Source of the DNA: Pseudomonadota bacterium
GTDB lineage: Bacteria > Pseudomonadota > Alphaproteobacteria > Azospirillales > Azospirillaceae
Length of the DNA stretch: 64,000 nt
Direction of reading: 5' to 3'
Assembly (NCBI GenBank): GCA_023423695.1
Contig: JAFAFA010000073.1
Location: forward strand, 180,344-244,343
Shown: piece by piece, positions 1 through 10,112 of the stretch
Layout: each line of letters begins with the position of its first letter
Position numbering within the stretch: the first letter of the stretch is position 1
Notes under the pieces: model-generated
Told to the model about the DNA's origin: nothing
Databases searched by the model: none
Seen by the model: only the letters and a program-made list of their open reading frames with translations
Made by a program: the position numbers and the translations under genes

Positions 1-770
1 GTCGCCTGGGTGCCAAGTGCCTCGATGGCGACATCGATGCCGCGGCCGTCGGTCAGCCGCATGATCTCCTCCACCGGATCGACCTCGCGGAAGTTGACCA
101 CGTGATCGGCGCCCATGCGCCGCGCCATCTCCATCCGCGCCGACACGGCGTCGACGGCGATGATGGAGGTGGCACCCTTCAGCTTGGCCCCGGCGGTGGC
201 GCACAGCCCGATGGGTCCCTGGGCGAACACCGCCACCGTGTCGCCGATGCGGATGTTGCCGCGCTCCGCCCCGGCGAAGCCGGTGGACATGATGTCGGGG
301 CACATCAGCACCTCCTCGTCCGTCAGTTCGTCGGGGACGGGGGCGAGGTTGGTCATCGCGTCCGGCACAAGCAGATATTCTGCCTGGGAGCCGTCGATGG
401 TGTTGCCGAAGCGCCAGCCGCCCAACGGCTTCCAGCCATGCTTGGTGCCGGCGCCGTCCTGCGAATGGCAACCGCACAGGCAGGCGTTGCTGTGGCCGCT
501 GGGGGTGATGGCCCCGGCGATCACCCGCTGCCCCTCGCGGTAGCCGCTGACGGCGGACCCCAGCTTCTCGATGATGCCGACCGGCTCATGCCCGATGGTA
601 AGGCCCCGATTGACCGGATATTCGCCCTTCAGAATGTGGATGTCGGTTCCGCAAATCGTCGTCGTGGTGATGCGGATCAGCGCGTCGAGCGGCCCGACAT
701 CGGGGATCGGCTTGTCGTCCAGCACGATGCGGCCCGGTTCGACGAACACTGCCGCTTTCATCATGACCAT
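1..770 (-). CDS. Zinc-dependent alcohol dehydrogenase, C-terminus cut by window edge
   Basis: The visible 256 residues begin MVMMKAAVFVEPG and contain the GroES-like catalytic fold of medium-chain dehydrogenases: a TTICGTDIHIL segment with the catalytic-zinc Cys, the GHEPVG zinc-His motif, a structural-zinc Cys cluster (ACLCGCHSQ) and the start of the NAD(P)-binding half (AVFAQGPIGLCA). The family oxidises alcohols to aldehydes or ketones with NAD(P)+ in the cytoplasm. The ATG at 770 is chosen because GGAGA lies 6 bases upstream. The gene runs off the left edge, missing roughly the last 90 to 100 residues of a typical 350-residue protein. It is transcribed away from groES. The substrate cannot be told from this part. 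Confidence 0.9.
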   Translation of the reverse strand, partial: MVMMKAAVFVEPGRIVLDDKPIPDVGPLDALIRITTTTICGTDIHILKGEYPVNRGLTIGHEPVGIIEKLGSAVSGYREGQRVIAGAITPSGHSNACLCGCHSQDGAGTKHGWKPLGGWRFGNTIDGSQAEYLLVPDAMTNLAPVPDELTDEEVLMCPDIMSTGFAGAERGNIRIGDTVAVFAQGPIGLCATAGAKLKGATSIIAVDAVSARMEMARRMGADHVVNFREVDPVEEIMRLTDGRGIDVAIEALGTQA

Positions 771-1273
771 GGCGTTCTCCCGTTCTGGCAGATGCCGGTC
801 CCGAAGCTGTTTGGCGTGACCTTCGCAAACGGCCCGCGGCCGGCGATATGCTTCACACCGGACAGTGTAGGGCGGCCGGATGAGCGCCACATTGACCCAT
901 GTTAAAGGGCGACGCGCGGGAGCGGCATCGGTGCGCCGCCGGCCATCTTGACGCCAGCTTGAGCTTGATTAGATTTTGCCCGCGCCGGGGTGCCGCCGGG
1001 GTGCTTCTGCCCACCGGATCCCGGCGCGCCCGAAGACCGTGTCCTGCATGTTGCTCTGCGGAGGATGTGTGAGATGCCGATGACCAGATATTTGCGTGCT
1101 CCCCCGGTTTGGCCGGACTCGGTGTCCGACTGAGACAACCATCAAACTCAGCCGGACACAGCTCAAGAAAAACCTGCACAGCGCATCACACCTGTGTCCG
1201 ATATTACGGGCACGGGCAAGCGTCGCTGGAAATTTTTGAAATATAGCGCTCGATTTTCCTTCAAAAAATCCTC
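771..1273. other. Intergenic stretch with no supported gene
   Basis: About 500 bases between the dehydrogenase start and the groES promoter. Short open frames exist on the minus strand, but none has a ribosome binding site, a recognisable protein pattern or a plausible neighbour. The last 100 bases become AT-rich toward the groES promoter. I see nothing else in it. Confidence 0.6.
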
Positions 1274-1301
1274 TTGACGACAAATACGCGGCGAGTAAAT
1301 T
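1274..1301 (+). promoter_or_regulatory. Probable groESL promoter
   Basis: TTGACG at 1274-1279 and TAAATT at 1296-1301 are separated by 16 bases, 78 bases ahead of the groES start. The -35 also reads CTTGAC, compatible with the heat-shock sigma factor RpoH as well as the housekeeping one. No CIRCE inverted repeat (the HrcA operator) is visible nearby, so control by RpoH is the likelier heat-shock route. This is inferred from sequence only. Confidence 0.45.
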
Positions 1302-1378
1302 CCCGATCCGAAAGCGCGGCCCATTCGGGCGCGCTTGAGAACCAAAGACATTCGCTTAAGACCAAGGAGTGTCACACC

Positions 1379-1696
1379 ATGAAGTTCAAACCGCTTCACG
1401 ACCGCGTTCTGGTCCGCCGCGTCGAATCCGATACCAAGACGAAGGGCGGCATCATCATCCCCGACACCGCCAAGGAAAAGCCGCAGGAAGGCGAAGTCAT
1501 CGCCGTCGGCGCGGGCGCGCGGGACGAGGCCGGCAAGCTGGTGGCCCTCGATGTGAAGCCCGGCGACCGCGTGCTGTTCGGCAAATGGTCCGGCACCGAG
1601 GTGAAGATCGACGGCGAGGATTTCCTGATCATGAAGGAGAGCGACATCCTCGGCGTGATCGAGGGTGCCGCCGAACCCGCCAGGAAGGCCGCTTAA
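1379..1696 (+). CDS. groES: Co-chaperonin GroES
   Basis: Encodes a 105-residue Cpn10 protein that caps the GroEL ring and closes the folding chamber in the cytoplasm. It starts MKFKPLHDRVLVRR, followed by the mobile-loop segment (TKTKGGIIIPDTAKEKPQ) and the usual GDRVLFGKWSGTEVK strand; the length is close to the usual 95 to 105. The ATG at 1379 has AAGGAG 9 bases upstream; an upstream in-frame start at 1274 would lie inside the promoter and is rejected. The C-terminus carries a short extension (IEGAAEPARKAA). It is followed after 19 bases by groEL in the same operon. Confidence 0.98.
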   Translation: MKFKPLHDRVLVRRVESDTKTKGGIIIPDTAKEKPQEGEVIAVGAGARDEAGKLVALDVKPGDRVLFGKWSGTEVKIDGEDFLIMKESDILGVIEGAAEPARKAA

Positions 1697-1715
1697 GCAG
1701 GGGAGGAACAGGACC

Positions 1716-3341
<1,626 letters not shown>

Positions 3342-3400
3342 GCCGGGCCTTTCCGACAGGCCTCCCAGCCGAACGGTTTCGGACCGGATGTTCCCTGGAC

Positions 3401-3434
3401 GGGGTCGCGCCACACCGGCGCGGCCCCATTTTTT
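3401..3434 (+). terminator. Rho-independent terminator of groESL
   Basis: An 11-base-pair GC stem (3401-3411 with 3417-3427, one G-T wobble), a 5-base loop and then A plus six T. It lies 60 bases after groEL. The next gene converges from the other side and ends at 3436. Confidence 0.85.
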
Positions 3435-3435
3435 C

Positions 3436-4455
3436 TCAATGGACGAATGACTTGCCCGGTTCCGGCAGGGGAAAGCGCAGGGTTGCTTTCACTCCCTCCT
3501 TCGGCAGCGGCTGAATGTCCAAATTCCCGCGCAGCTGCTGGGCCAACTGCTGCATGATCTTGCCGCCCAGCCCGGTCCCCTGCGGCTGACCCGACAGGAT
3601 GCCGACCCCATCGTCGCAGACGCGCAGCACGCAGTCCTTCCCCTCCCTGCGGAAGCTGAGGTCGATCCGACCGGAGCGGCCATCGGGAAAGGCGTATTTC
3701 AGCGCATTGGTGATCAGCTCGTTGGCGATGGTGCCGACCGCAATAGCGACGGCCATGTCCAGGACGACGTCCTCCACCTCGGCGTTGACCGCCACCGGCC
3801 GCACCCCGACCACGCCGAGCTGGAGATCCTCCACAAGGCTTTCCAGGAACTCCTTGGAATTGACCACGGTGACGCCCTCGACACGGCGCAGGCGGACATA
3901 GACCCGGGCCAGCACGCCGATACGCTCGATGGTGCCACTGACGATGTCCTGCGGCTTCTCCGACCGGTGGGCCGCCAGCATCAGTTGGGCGCAGATCTGC
4001 TGCAGGTCGTTGCGGATCCGATGGTGGATCTCGTGCAGCATCAGTTCCTTTTCCTCGTTGACCGCGGACAGCTGGTCCGAGGACAGGCGGAGCTGCTTGT
4101 TCGCCCGGTGCAGGGCATCCGCGGCCGCGGCGATGCCGAACCCCAATGCCATATAGATGAGGAAGGCCAGCCGGTCGCCCGGGTCCGCGATCCATAGCAA
4201 TCCCTCGGGCTTCATGAAGAACCAGGCCGAACACAGCCCCGACAGAATCACGGCCACAAATCCCGATCCGCGGTCGAACAGGATTGAAACCAGAAAGATA
4301 GTGGGGATGAAGACGAGAAACGGATATTTGTAGAGAAGCGGATCGAGCATGTAGCGCACAAGCGCCGTCACCCCAACCAGCAGCAGTGTAATTCCGTAGC
4401 GCGCCCAGGCGGAACGCGGCAAGCTGGACGACAGCCGATACAAGACCTTTTCCAT
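3436..4455 (-). CDS. Membrane-bound HisKA_2-type sensor histidine kinase
   Basis: A protein of about 339 residues. An N-terminal membrane block of about four helices (residues 20-115) resembles the DUF4118 domain found in KdpD-type kinases. It is followed by a HisKA_2 phosphoacceptor box (HEIHHRIRNDLQQ, His near residue 144) and a HATPase domain with N-box NELITNALKYAF and G-boxes DDGVGI and GTGLGG. Such kinases autophosphorylate and pass phosphate to a response regulator. No response regulator gene is adjacent. Kinases of the HWE/HisKA_2 group are the usual input to PhyR in alphaproteobacteria, and a phyR-like gene lies at 55317, but a link is only inference. I use the ATG at 4455; an in-frame TTG at 4545 would add 30 residues. 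Neither has a good ribosome binding site. Confidence 0.88.
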   Translation of the reverse strand: MEKVLYRLSSSLPRSAWARYGITLLLVGVTALVRYMLDPLLYKYPFLVFIPTIFLVSILFDRGSGFVAVILSGLCSAWFFMKPEGLLWIADPGDRLAFLIYMALGFGIAAAADALHRANKQLRLSSDQLSAVNEEKELMLHEIHHRIRNDLQQICAQLMLAAHRSEKPQDIVSGTIERIGVLARVYVRLRRVEGVTVVNSKEFLESLVEDLQLGVVGVRPVAVNAEVEDVVLDMAVAIAVGTIANELITNALKYAFPDGRSGRIDLSFRREGKDCVLRVCDDGVGILSGQPQGTGLGGKIMQQLAQQLRGNLDIQPLPKEGVKATLRFPLPEPGKSFVH

Positions 4456-4672
4456 ACCGCGCGCACGATTCACGACGACAGGACTCCGAACAGCAGGACG
4501 GAACCCATAACAGTCGAACTCGGGATTCGGCCGGCGCGAATGCAAGGATGCGAATGATAATGTGTGGCCGTCATTCGCGCGCCCGGCCGGAGGAATTCTT
4601 TCGGCGAACGGATCTTGGCCGCCCCGCCGACACCCCCATCTGCAAGGCCAAACCGCTCACCGGAGGATCGTG

Positions 4673-5818
4673 ATGCGCAGCACCCTGACCCTGTCGGCCG
4701 CCCTTCTCGCCGCCCTTGCCGCCTCCCCTGCCCCGGCCCAATCGCAATCGGGGACGGGAACGGTGATCAAGACCGTCCAGACCGGCGCCGGCCCTGTGGC
4801 GGTCAGCCGGTTCGCCGATGGGTTGGATCGGCCATGGGGCATCGACTTCCTGCCGGACGGCCGGGCGCTGGTGACGGAAAAGCCCGGTCGGCTGCGCATC
4901 GTGGCGCGCGACGGCACCCTCTCCGCCCCGCTCAGCGGCACGCCCAAGGTTCTGGTCCAGGGCCAGGGCGGGCTGATGGACGTGGCGGTCGATCCGCAAT
5001 TCGCACAGAACCGGACCATCTATCTCGCCTATGCCGAAGCCGGGGATAACGGCCTGTCCGGGACGGCGCTGGGGCGCGGTACGCTGACCGACCGCGGCAT
5101 CGAGAATTTCCAGGTCATCTTCCGCCAGTCGCCCAAGGTGGACGGCGGACACCATTACGGTACCCGCATCGTCTTCTCGCCCGATGGCCACATCTTCCTG
5201 ACGCTGGGCGAGCGCAACAAGATGAACCCGGCACAGGACCGCAATGCCACGCTGGGCAAGGTGGTGCGCCTGAACCGCGACGGCTCACTGCCCAAGGACA
5301 ACCCCTTCGCCACCGAAGGCAAGGTGGCGGGCGCCGTCTGGTCCTACGGCCACCGCAACATCGAGGCGGCGGCCATCGACCCGCGTACCGGCTCGCTGTG
5401 GATCGCGGAGATGGGGCCGGCCGGCGGCGACGAACTGAACCGGCCGGAGGCCGGCAAGAATTATGGCTGGCCGCTGGTCAGCTGGGGCAATCACTACGAT
5501 GGCCGCGACATCCCCGACCCGCCGACCCGCAAGGACCTCACCGACGCGGTGATCCACTGGACGCCGGTGATCTCACCGTCCGGCATGGCCTTCTACCAGG
5601 GCAGCCTGTTCCCGAACTGGCAGGGCAGCGCCCTGATCGGCGGCCTGAGCGCCAAGGGGCTGGTGCGGGTCGCCGTCGACGGCACCACCGCGAAGGAGGC
5701 GGAGCGCATTCCGCTCGACGCGCGCATCCGCGATGTGGCACAGGGTCCGGACGGCGCCCTCTATGTGATCACCGATGCGTCCGACGGCGCGGTCCTGCGG
5801 CTGGCGCCGGCGAAATAG
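4673..5818 (+). CDS. PQQ-dependent aldose sugar dehydrogenase family protein, periplasmic
   Basis: A 381-residue secreted beta-propeller of the glucose/sorbosone dehydrogenase family (YliI/Asd type). A signal peptide (MRSTLTLSAALLAALAASPAPAQ) leads to GLDRPWGIDFLPDGRALVTEK, the DGGHHYGTRIVFSPDG block, WSYGHRN and GDELNRPEAGKNYGWP, all hallmarks of this fold. Family members oxidise aldoses in the periplasm using PQQ and calcium; the true substrate here is unknown. The ATG at 4673 has CGGAGG upstream and starts exactly at the signal peptide, whereas an upstream ATG at 4562 adds 37 non-signal residues. No PQQ synthesis genes are nearby. Confidence 0.92.
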   Translation: MRSTLTLSAALLAALAASPAPAQSQSGTGTVIKTVQTGAGPVAVSRFADGLDRPWGIDFLPDGRALVTEKPGRLRIVARDGTLSAPLSGTPKVLVQGQGGLMDVAVDPQFAQNRTIYLAYAEAGDNGLSGTALGRGTLTDRGIENFQVIFRQSPKVDGGHHYGTRIVFSPDGHIFLTLGERNKMNPAQDRNATLGKVVRLNRDGSLPKDNPFATEGKVAGAVWSYGHRNIEAAAIDPRTGSLWIAEMGPAGGDELNRPEAGKNYGWPLVSWGNHYDGRDIPDPPTRKDLTDAVIHWTPVISPSGMAFYQGSLFPNWQGSALIGGLSAKGLVRVAVDGTTAKEAERIPLDARIRDVAQGPDGALYVITDASDGAVLRLAPAK

Positions 5819-5853
5819 CCTCCGACGGATGGGGGTGCAATGGATAGGGGCCG

Positions 5854-6336
5854 ATGAGGATCCGCGATTACCGACCGTCAGACGCCCCGGCGCTGGCGCA
5901 GATCTACGCCCGTTCCGTCCGCGGCATCGGCCCGCGCTTCTACACCGCTGAACAGGTGGAGGCCTGGGCGGCAACAGCACCGACGGTGGAGCGGGTGCGG
6001 GAGGCTTATGGCGACGGGCGGGTGGCCCTGGTCGCGGTGGACAGCGACGACCGGCCGGTCGCCTTCAGCGACGTCGAGACGGACGGCCACATCAACTTTC
6101 TCTACTGCGCCCCGGAGGCGGCCGGCCGCGGCACCATGTCGGCGCTGGTCGATGTGCTGGAGGACCGCGCGGCGGCACTGGGATATCCCCGCCTGCACGT
6201 GGAGGCGAGCGAGGCCGCCCGCCCCTTTTTCCTGCGCCGCGGCTTCACCCTGCTGGCACGCCGCGAGCTGCGGATCGGCGACGTGCCGATCCACAACTAT
6301 GCGATGGAGAAGTGGTTGGGGAAGCACATGGAATAG
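5854..6336 (+). CDS. GNAT-family N-acetyltransferase
   Basis: A 160-residue single-domain GNAT protein. It begins MRIRDYRPSDAPALAQIYA, the usual first strand and helix, has the acetyl-CoA pyrophosphate-binding region at residues 85-97 (CAPEAAGRGTMSALVD, in place of the usual Q/RxxGxG/A), and a late HVEASEAARPFFLRRGF segment typical of YafP/ElaA-like members. It transfers an acetyl group from acetyl-CoA to an amine; the substrate is unknown. It lies 35 bases after the sugar dehydrogenase and is probably co-transcribed. AGGGG upstream of the ATG serves as ribosome binding site. Confidence 0.9.
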   Translation: MRIRDYRPSDAPALAQIYARSVRGIGPRFYTAEQVEAWAATAPTVERVREAYGDGRVALVAVDSDDRPVAFSDVETDGHINFLYCAPEAAGRGTMSALVDVLEDRAAALGYPRLHVEASEAARPFFLRRGFTLLARRELRIGDVPIHNYAMEKWLGKHME

Positions 6337-6346
6337 GGGAAGTTGG

Positions 6347-6452
6347 CCCCCCACCTAACCTCCCCCGCTGGGCGGGGGAGGGACTGCCGCCGAACTTTGG
6401 CAAGGCTCCTGTCCCCCTCCCCCGCCCAGCGGGGGAGGGTCGGGGTGGGGGC
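6347..6452. repeat. Pair of inverted palindromic repeats between convergent genes
   Basis: Two copies of a GC palindrome (arms CCTCCCCCGC and GCGGGGGAGG) stand head to head at 6358-6381 and 6416-6440 with extended matching flanks (CCCCCCACC and GGTGGGGG-like), so the whole block can fold into one large hairpin. It separates the convergent acetyltransferase and binding-protein genes and may serve as a two-way terminator. It resembles REP-type elements. Related but not identical palindromes recur at 8725, 28838, 31522, 35956 and 61376. Confidence 0.75.
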
Positions 6453-6472
6453 ACGATGCTGGAACTCCCCCC

Positions 6473-7534
6473 TTACCGTTCGATTTCCTTGTTCCAGCGC
6501 TGGTTCCAGTCCGGGCGCTTCTCGTTGATGACGTCCCAGTCCACCGTCACGGCGGTCTTCATGTAGCCCTGGAACTTGTTCATCTCGTCGGCAACGTCGG
6601 CCGGCGGCTTGACCGTGGTGTTCGACGGGATCTGCGCGCCATACTGCAGGGCGGCAAGCTGCGCCTCCGGGCTCAGCAGATAGGCGGCGAGCTTCTGGGC
6701 GGCCTCGTTGTCGGGGTTCTTGGCGACGACGCATTCGCCGACCATCAGGACGACCGAGCCTTCCTTGGGCTGGACATACTCCACCGGGATGCCCTTGGCC
6801 TTCAGCGTGCCGACGCCGGTCGGAGTCAGCGGGAAGATGGCCGCCTCGCCGGTCTGCACCATCTCCGCGATCTTGGCGGAGCTGGGGATGTATTCCAGCA
6901 CGTTCGGACCGATGGTCTTGCGCCAGGTGGTGAAGCCCGGATCGACGTTGGTCTCGTTGCCGCCCTTGATGCGGTTGTACATCAGGAAGGCATGTAGGCC
7001 GAAGGAGCTGCTGGCGGCCGACTGGACGACGATCTTGCCCTTGTACTTGGCGTCGGCCAGATCCATCCAGCTGGTCGGCGGCGCCCAGCCCTTCTCCTCG
7101 AACATCGCCTTGTTATAGGCGAGGCCCGTCATGCCCATGTTCACGCCGACCGCCATGTCGCCCTTCAGGCGGGCCGACGGATAGACCTGGTCCAGAACCG
7201 GCGACGGCTCCATCTTCTGGCACAGCCCCATGCCGATGGCGCGGTACATCAGCCCGTCGTCGAGGAAGACGACGTGCATCTGCGGATTGTCCTTCTGCGC
7301 CTGCAGCTTGGCCAGGATGTCCGACGAGGTGCCGGGTACGACGACCACCTTGATGCCGGTCGCCTTCTCGAAGGCGGGGAAGACATGCTCGGTGTAGGTC
7401 TTCTCCATCGTGCCGCCGTTCATGCCAATATAGACCGTCTTGGTCTGGGCGGCGGCGGGAGTCGAAAGCGCGGCGGCGGCCGTGATGGCAACCGTGGCGA
7501 GACCGGTGAGCGACAGGGAACGCAAGGTGGGCAT
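6473..7534 (-). CDS. Polyamine-type ABC transporter substrate-binding protein
   Basis: A 353-residue periplasmic binding protein of the PotD/PotF (extracellular type 1, SBP_bac_8-like) class. It has a signal peptide (MPTLRSLSLTGLATVAITAAAALSTPAAAQ), then KTVYIGMNGGTMEKTYTEHVFPAFEKATG, typical of spermidine/putrescine-like and iron-type binders. The ATG at 7534 has GGAGG 6 bases upstream, preferred to an ATG 12 bases earlier. It is the last gene of the minus-strand operon that begins at 13243 and supplies the importer encoded by the upstream ATPase and permeases. Ligand unknown; the oxidase genes in the same operon suggest a secondary amine, imino acid or opine-like compound. Confidence 0.92.
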   Translation of the reverse strand: MPTLRSLSLTGLATVAITAAAALSTPAAAQTKTVYIGMNGGTMEKTYTEHVFPAFEKATGIKVVVVPGTSSDILAKLQAQKDNPQMHVVFLDDGLMYRAIGMGLCQKMEPSPVLDQVYPSARLKGDMAVGVNMGMTGLAYNKAMFEEKGWAPPTSWMDLADAKYKGKIVVQSAASSSFGLHAFLMYNRIKGGNETNVDPGFTTWRKTIGPNVLEYIPSSAKIAEMVQTGEAAIFPLTPTGVGTLKAKGIPVEYVQPKEGSVVLMVGECVVAKNPDNEAAQKLAAYLLSPEAQLAALQYGAQIPSNTTVKPPADVADEMNKFQGYMKTAVTVDWDVINEKRPDWNQRWNKEIER

Positions 7535-7566
7535 GCAGTCCTCCAATGGGCCAAGGGGGAGAAGTC

Positions 7567-8700
7567 TTAAGCGGTCGGTTTGGAAGTCAAGGGCGGAAAG
7601 CGGTCGATGCGGAAGGGCTCCAGCGGCATCGGCGTCTCGCCGGTGGCGACCAACTCGGCCAGGGTCTGGCCGACGCCGGGACCGATCTGGAAACCGGCAC
7701 CGGAAAAGCCGAAGGCGTGGACCAGGCCGGGCGTGGTGCGGCTGGGGCCGATGATCGGGTTGCGGTCGGGCGTGTAGCCCTCCACCCCGGTCCAGCAGCG
7801 GATGACGTGGGCGTGGCGCAGCTGCGGGAACAGCTCCGCCGCGTCACGCATCAGGGTCAGCACGGCGTCGCGCTGCGGCCGGGCGCGGTCGGCGTCCAGC
7901 GCGAAGCCGCGCCCGCCGCCGACCACCATGTTGCCGCGCGGCACCTGCCGGCCATAGACACCACCGCCTTCCACCCCGATGTTGACGTCGAGGAAGCGGG
8001 GCAGCGGCTCCGTCACCGCCATATTGGGATGGAGCGATTCCAGCGGCACCGGCTCGCCGAAGGTCTCCGCCACCCGCCAGGACCAAGCGCCGGCGGTGTT
8101 CAGCAGGAAGCGGGCGCGGACCTCGAGATCGTCACCGCTCAACAGGACGAAGCGGTCGCCATCCTTCTCCACCCGGTCCACCGGCGTCTGTTCGCGAACC
8201 ACCGCGCCCTGCCCGGCCGCGGCGCGGGCGAAGGCGGGGGAGACGAGGCGCGGGTTGGCGTGGCCGTCCTCCGGGCAGAGCGAGCCGCCGATGGCCCGGT
8301 CGCCCAACGCCGGCCAGCGCCGGCGGAACTCATCGCCCGCGATGATCTCCAGGCCCAGGCCAAAACCCTGGCTGCGCTCGCGGTAGGCAATCAGCGAGTC
8401 GAGGTCGGCCTCGCTACGCGCCAGCTTGAGATGGCCGGAGCGGATGTATTCGGCGTCGGTGCCCAGCAATTCCGGCAGGCGGCCCCAGATGGCGTGGGCG
8501 CGCTGGGACAGCGGCAACTGCTCCAGCGGGCGGCCCTGCCGGCGCACGCCGCCGAAATTGACGCCGCTGGCCTTGGCGCCGCACCAGTCGCGTTCCAGCA
8601 GCGTCACCGACAGGCCGGCCTGCCGGAGGAACAGCGCTGCCGAGCCGCCGACGATCCCGCCGCCGACGATGGCGACGTCACACTCGATACGCTCCCGCAT
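7567..8700 (-). CDS. FAD-dependent amino acid oxidase-like subunit (DAO family)
   Basis: A 377-residue DAO-family flavoprotein. The N-terminus holds the Rossmann motif VAIVGGGIVGGSAALFL and an ERDWCGAKASGVNFGG segment; the C-terminus has the second FAD contact GFSGAGFQIGPGVGQ. Family members oxidise C-N bonds of amino or imino acids (sarcosine, glycine, hydroxyproline, opines). Its ATG shares one base with the stop of the preceding oxidoreductase gene, so translation is probably coupled. Together with the two preceding genes it matches the catalytic subunit of OoxAB/NoxAB- or hydroxyproline-dehydrogenase-like complexes. The substrate is not known. Confidence 0.93.
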   Translation of the reverse strand: MRERIECDVAIVGGGIVGGSAALFLRQAGLSVTLLERDWCGAKASGVNFGGVRRQGRPLEQLPLSQRAHAIWGRLPELLGTDAEYIRSGHLKLARSEADLDSLIAYRERSQGFGLGLEIIAGDEFRRRWPALGDRAIGGSLCPEDGHANPRLVSPAFARAAAGQGAVVREQTPVDRVEKDGDRFVLLSGDDLEVRARFLLNTAGAWSWRVAETFGEPVPLESLHPNMAVTEPLPRFLDVNIGVEGGGVYGRQVPRGNMVVGGGRGFALDADRARPQRDAVLTLMRDAAELFPQLRHAHVIRCWTGVEGYTPDRNPIIGPSRTTPGLVHAFGFSGAGFQIGPGVGQTLAELVATGETPMPLEPFRIDRFPPLTSKPTA

Positions 8701-10112
8701 CACGCGACCTCCCGCCCGGCAGTGCCCTCTCCCCCCCGGGGAGAGGGGATGATCGTCGCGATGGGGAGGGGCTTGATCGGCGGCTGCGCCCGCAGGCGCC
8801 CCACCCCGTCGGGCCCGGTGCGGAGCGTGCGGGACAGCAGCTCCGCCGTGGTGGCGCTGCACATGCGGCCCTGGCAACGGCCCATGCCGGCACGGGTCAG
8901 CGCCTTGGCCCGGTTCATCTCGCGGGCCTGCCCGCTGCGGGCGACCTCGCGCACGGCCCCGGCGGTCACGCCTTCGCAGCGGCAGATCATGGTGTCGTCG
9001 GCGATGGCGTCGGCCCAATCCGCCGGGAAGGGAAAGGCCGCCGACAGGCTGCGGCGGAAGGCGGCGATGCGGCCGAGCCGGCTGTCCAGCTCCCTGACCC
9101 GCGCGCCGTCCACCGGCCGGCCGAGATCCTCCAGCAGGGCCAGCGCCGCACGCTCCCCCGCCAGTTCCGCCGCATCGGCGCCGGAAATGCCGCTGCCGTC
9201 GCCGGCGAGGTAGACGCCCGAAACCGAGCTACGCCCTGCTTCGTCCCGCTCCGGCAGCCAAGCCCGGTCGGCCTCGTCGAAGCGGAAGCGGCAGCCGGCG
9301 AGATCGGCCAGCTGCGTCTCGGATCGCAGGCCGAGCCCGAAGGCGACCGCATCGCAGGGCGTCCGCCGCTCCTGCCCCCGAGCATCCCGCCAAATCAGCG
9401 CCTCGACCCGTTCCGCCCCCTCGGCGCGCACCGGGCGGACGCCGTTGTGGATCGGCACGCCGTGGGCGCGCAGCCAGCCGACGAACAGCAGCCCCTTCGC
9501 CAGCGTCGCCGGATCGCGCAGCATGCCGGCAGTGGCGCGGACCTGGGCAGTGAAGGGGGTGGTGTCGAACACCCCCGCCACCTCGACGCCGGCCTTCAGA
9601 TACTGGTAGGCCACCAGATAGAGCAGCGGTCCGGTACCGAGGAAGGCGACACGCCGGCCGACGGCGCAGCCCTGGAACTTCAGCGCCACCTGCGACCCGC
9701 CCAGCGTGAAGACGCCGGGCAGCGTCCAGCCGGGGAAAGGCAGTACGCGGTCGGTGGCGCCGGTCGCCAGGATCAGATGGCTGAAGGGCAGAGTCTCGCT
9801 CGCCCCGTCGCACAGCAGGTCCAGCGCCCCATCCTCGCAGTTCCACACCAGCGTGCGCGGACGGTAGTCGACGCGGTCGCGGATCGCCGCCATGGCGCGA
9901 TGGACCGCGTCGGCCTTGCCCGCCTCGAAGCCGTACAGTGCCTTCTTCGGCCGGGTGAATCCCCCATCCGGGGGCTGGCGGTAGATCTGGCCGCCCCAGC
10001 GCGCCGCCTCGTCAACCACCACCGGGCGCAGGCCGGCGGCGACCAGCCGCTCCGCCGCGCGGATTCCGGCCGGACCGGCGCCGACGATGACGGGAGGAAG
10101 GGATTCGCTCAC
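8700..10112 (-). CDS. FAD/NAD(P)-binding oxidoreductase subunit with C-terminal BFD-like Fe-S domain
   Basis: A 470-residue pyridine nucleotide-disulfide oxidoreductase-fold subunit. It starts VSESLPPVIVGAGPAGIRAAE (first FAD motif), has a second dinucleotide fold (GRRVAFLGTGPLLYLVA), the FAD segment GVYLAGDGSGI and a late BFD-like 2Fe-2S domain (CRCEGVTAGAVRE then GMGRCQGRMC). This is the A subunit of opine oxidase/HcnB/hydroxyproline dehydrogenase-like complexes and probably shuttles electrons from the DAO subunit. The GTG start at 10112 overlaps the previous stop by 4 bases. The last 15 or so residues (IIPSPRGGEGTAGREVA) are encoded by a palindromic repeat at 8725-8747, so the tail looks like a repeat-driven extension. 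Confidence 0.92.
   Translation of the reverse strand: MSESLPPVIVGAGPAGIRAAERLVAAGLRPVVVDEAARWGGQIYRQPPDGGFTRPKKALYGFEAGKADAVHRAMAAIRDRVDYRPRTLVWNCEDGALDLLCDGASETLPFSHLILATGATDRVLPFPGWTLPGVFTLGGSQVALKFQGCAVGRRVAFLGTGPLLYLVAYQYLKAGVEVAGVFDTTPFTAQVRATAGMLRDPATLAKGLLFVGWLRAHGVPIHNGVRPVRAEGAERVEALIWRDARGQERRTPCDAVAFGLGLRSETQLADLAGCRFRFDEADRAWLPERDEAGRSSVSGVYLAGDGSGISGADAAELAGERAALALLEDLGRPVDGARVRELDSRLGRIAAFRRSLSAAFPFPADWADAIADDTMICRCEGVTAGAVREVARSGQAREMNRAKALTRAGMGRCQGRMCSATTAELLSRTLRTGPDGVGRLRAQPPIKPLPIATIIPSPRGGEGTAGREVA
8725..8747. repeat. Palindromic repeat inside the 3' end of a coding gene
   Basis: Arms CCCTCTCCCC (8725-8734) and GGGGAGAGGG (8738-8747) form a 10-base-pair hairpin. Other copies of this palindrome type in the window are intergenic; this one lies within the last codons of the oxidoreductase gene and is read through in frame. 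Confidence 0.75.

Noticed and set aside
1200..1378. CIRCE element for HrcA upstream of groES
   Set aside because: No TTAGCACTC-N9-GAGTGCTAA-like inverted repeat is present.
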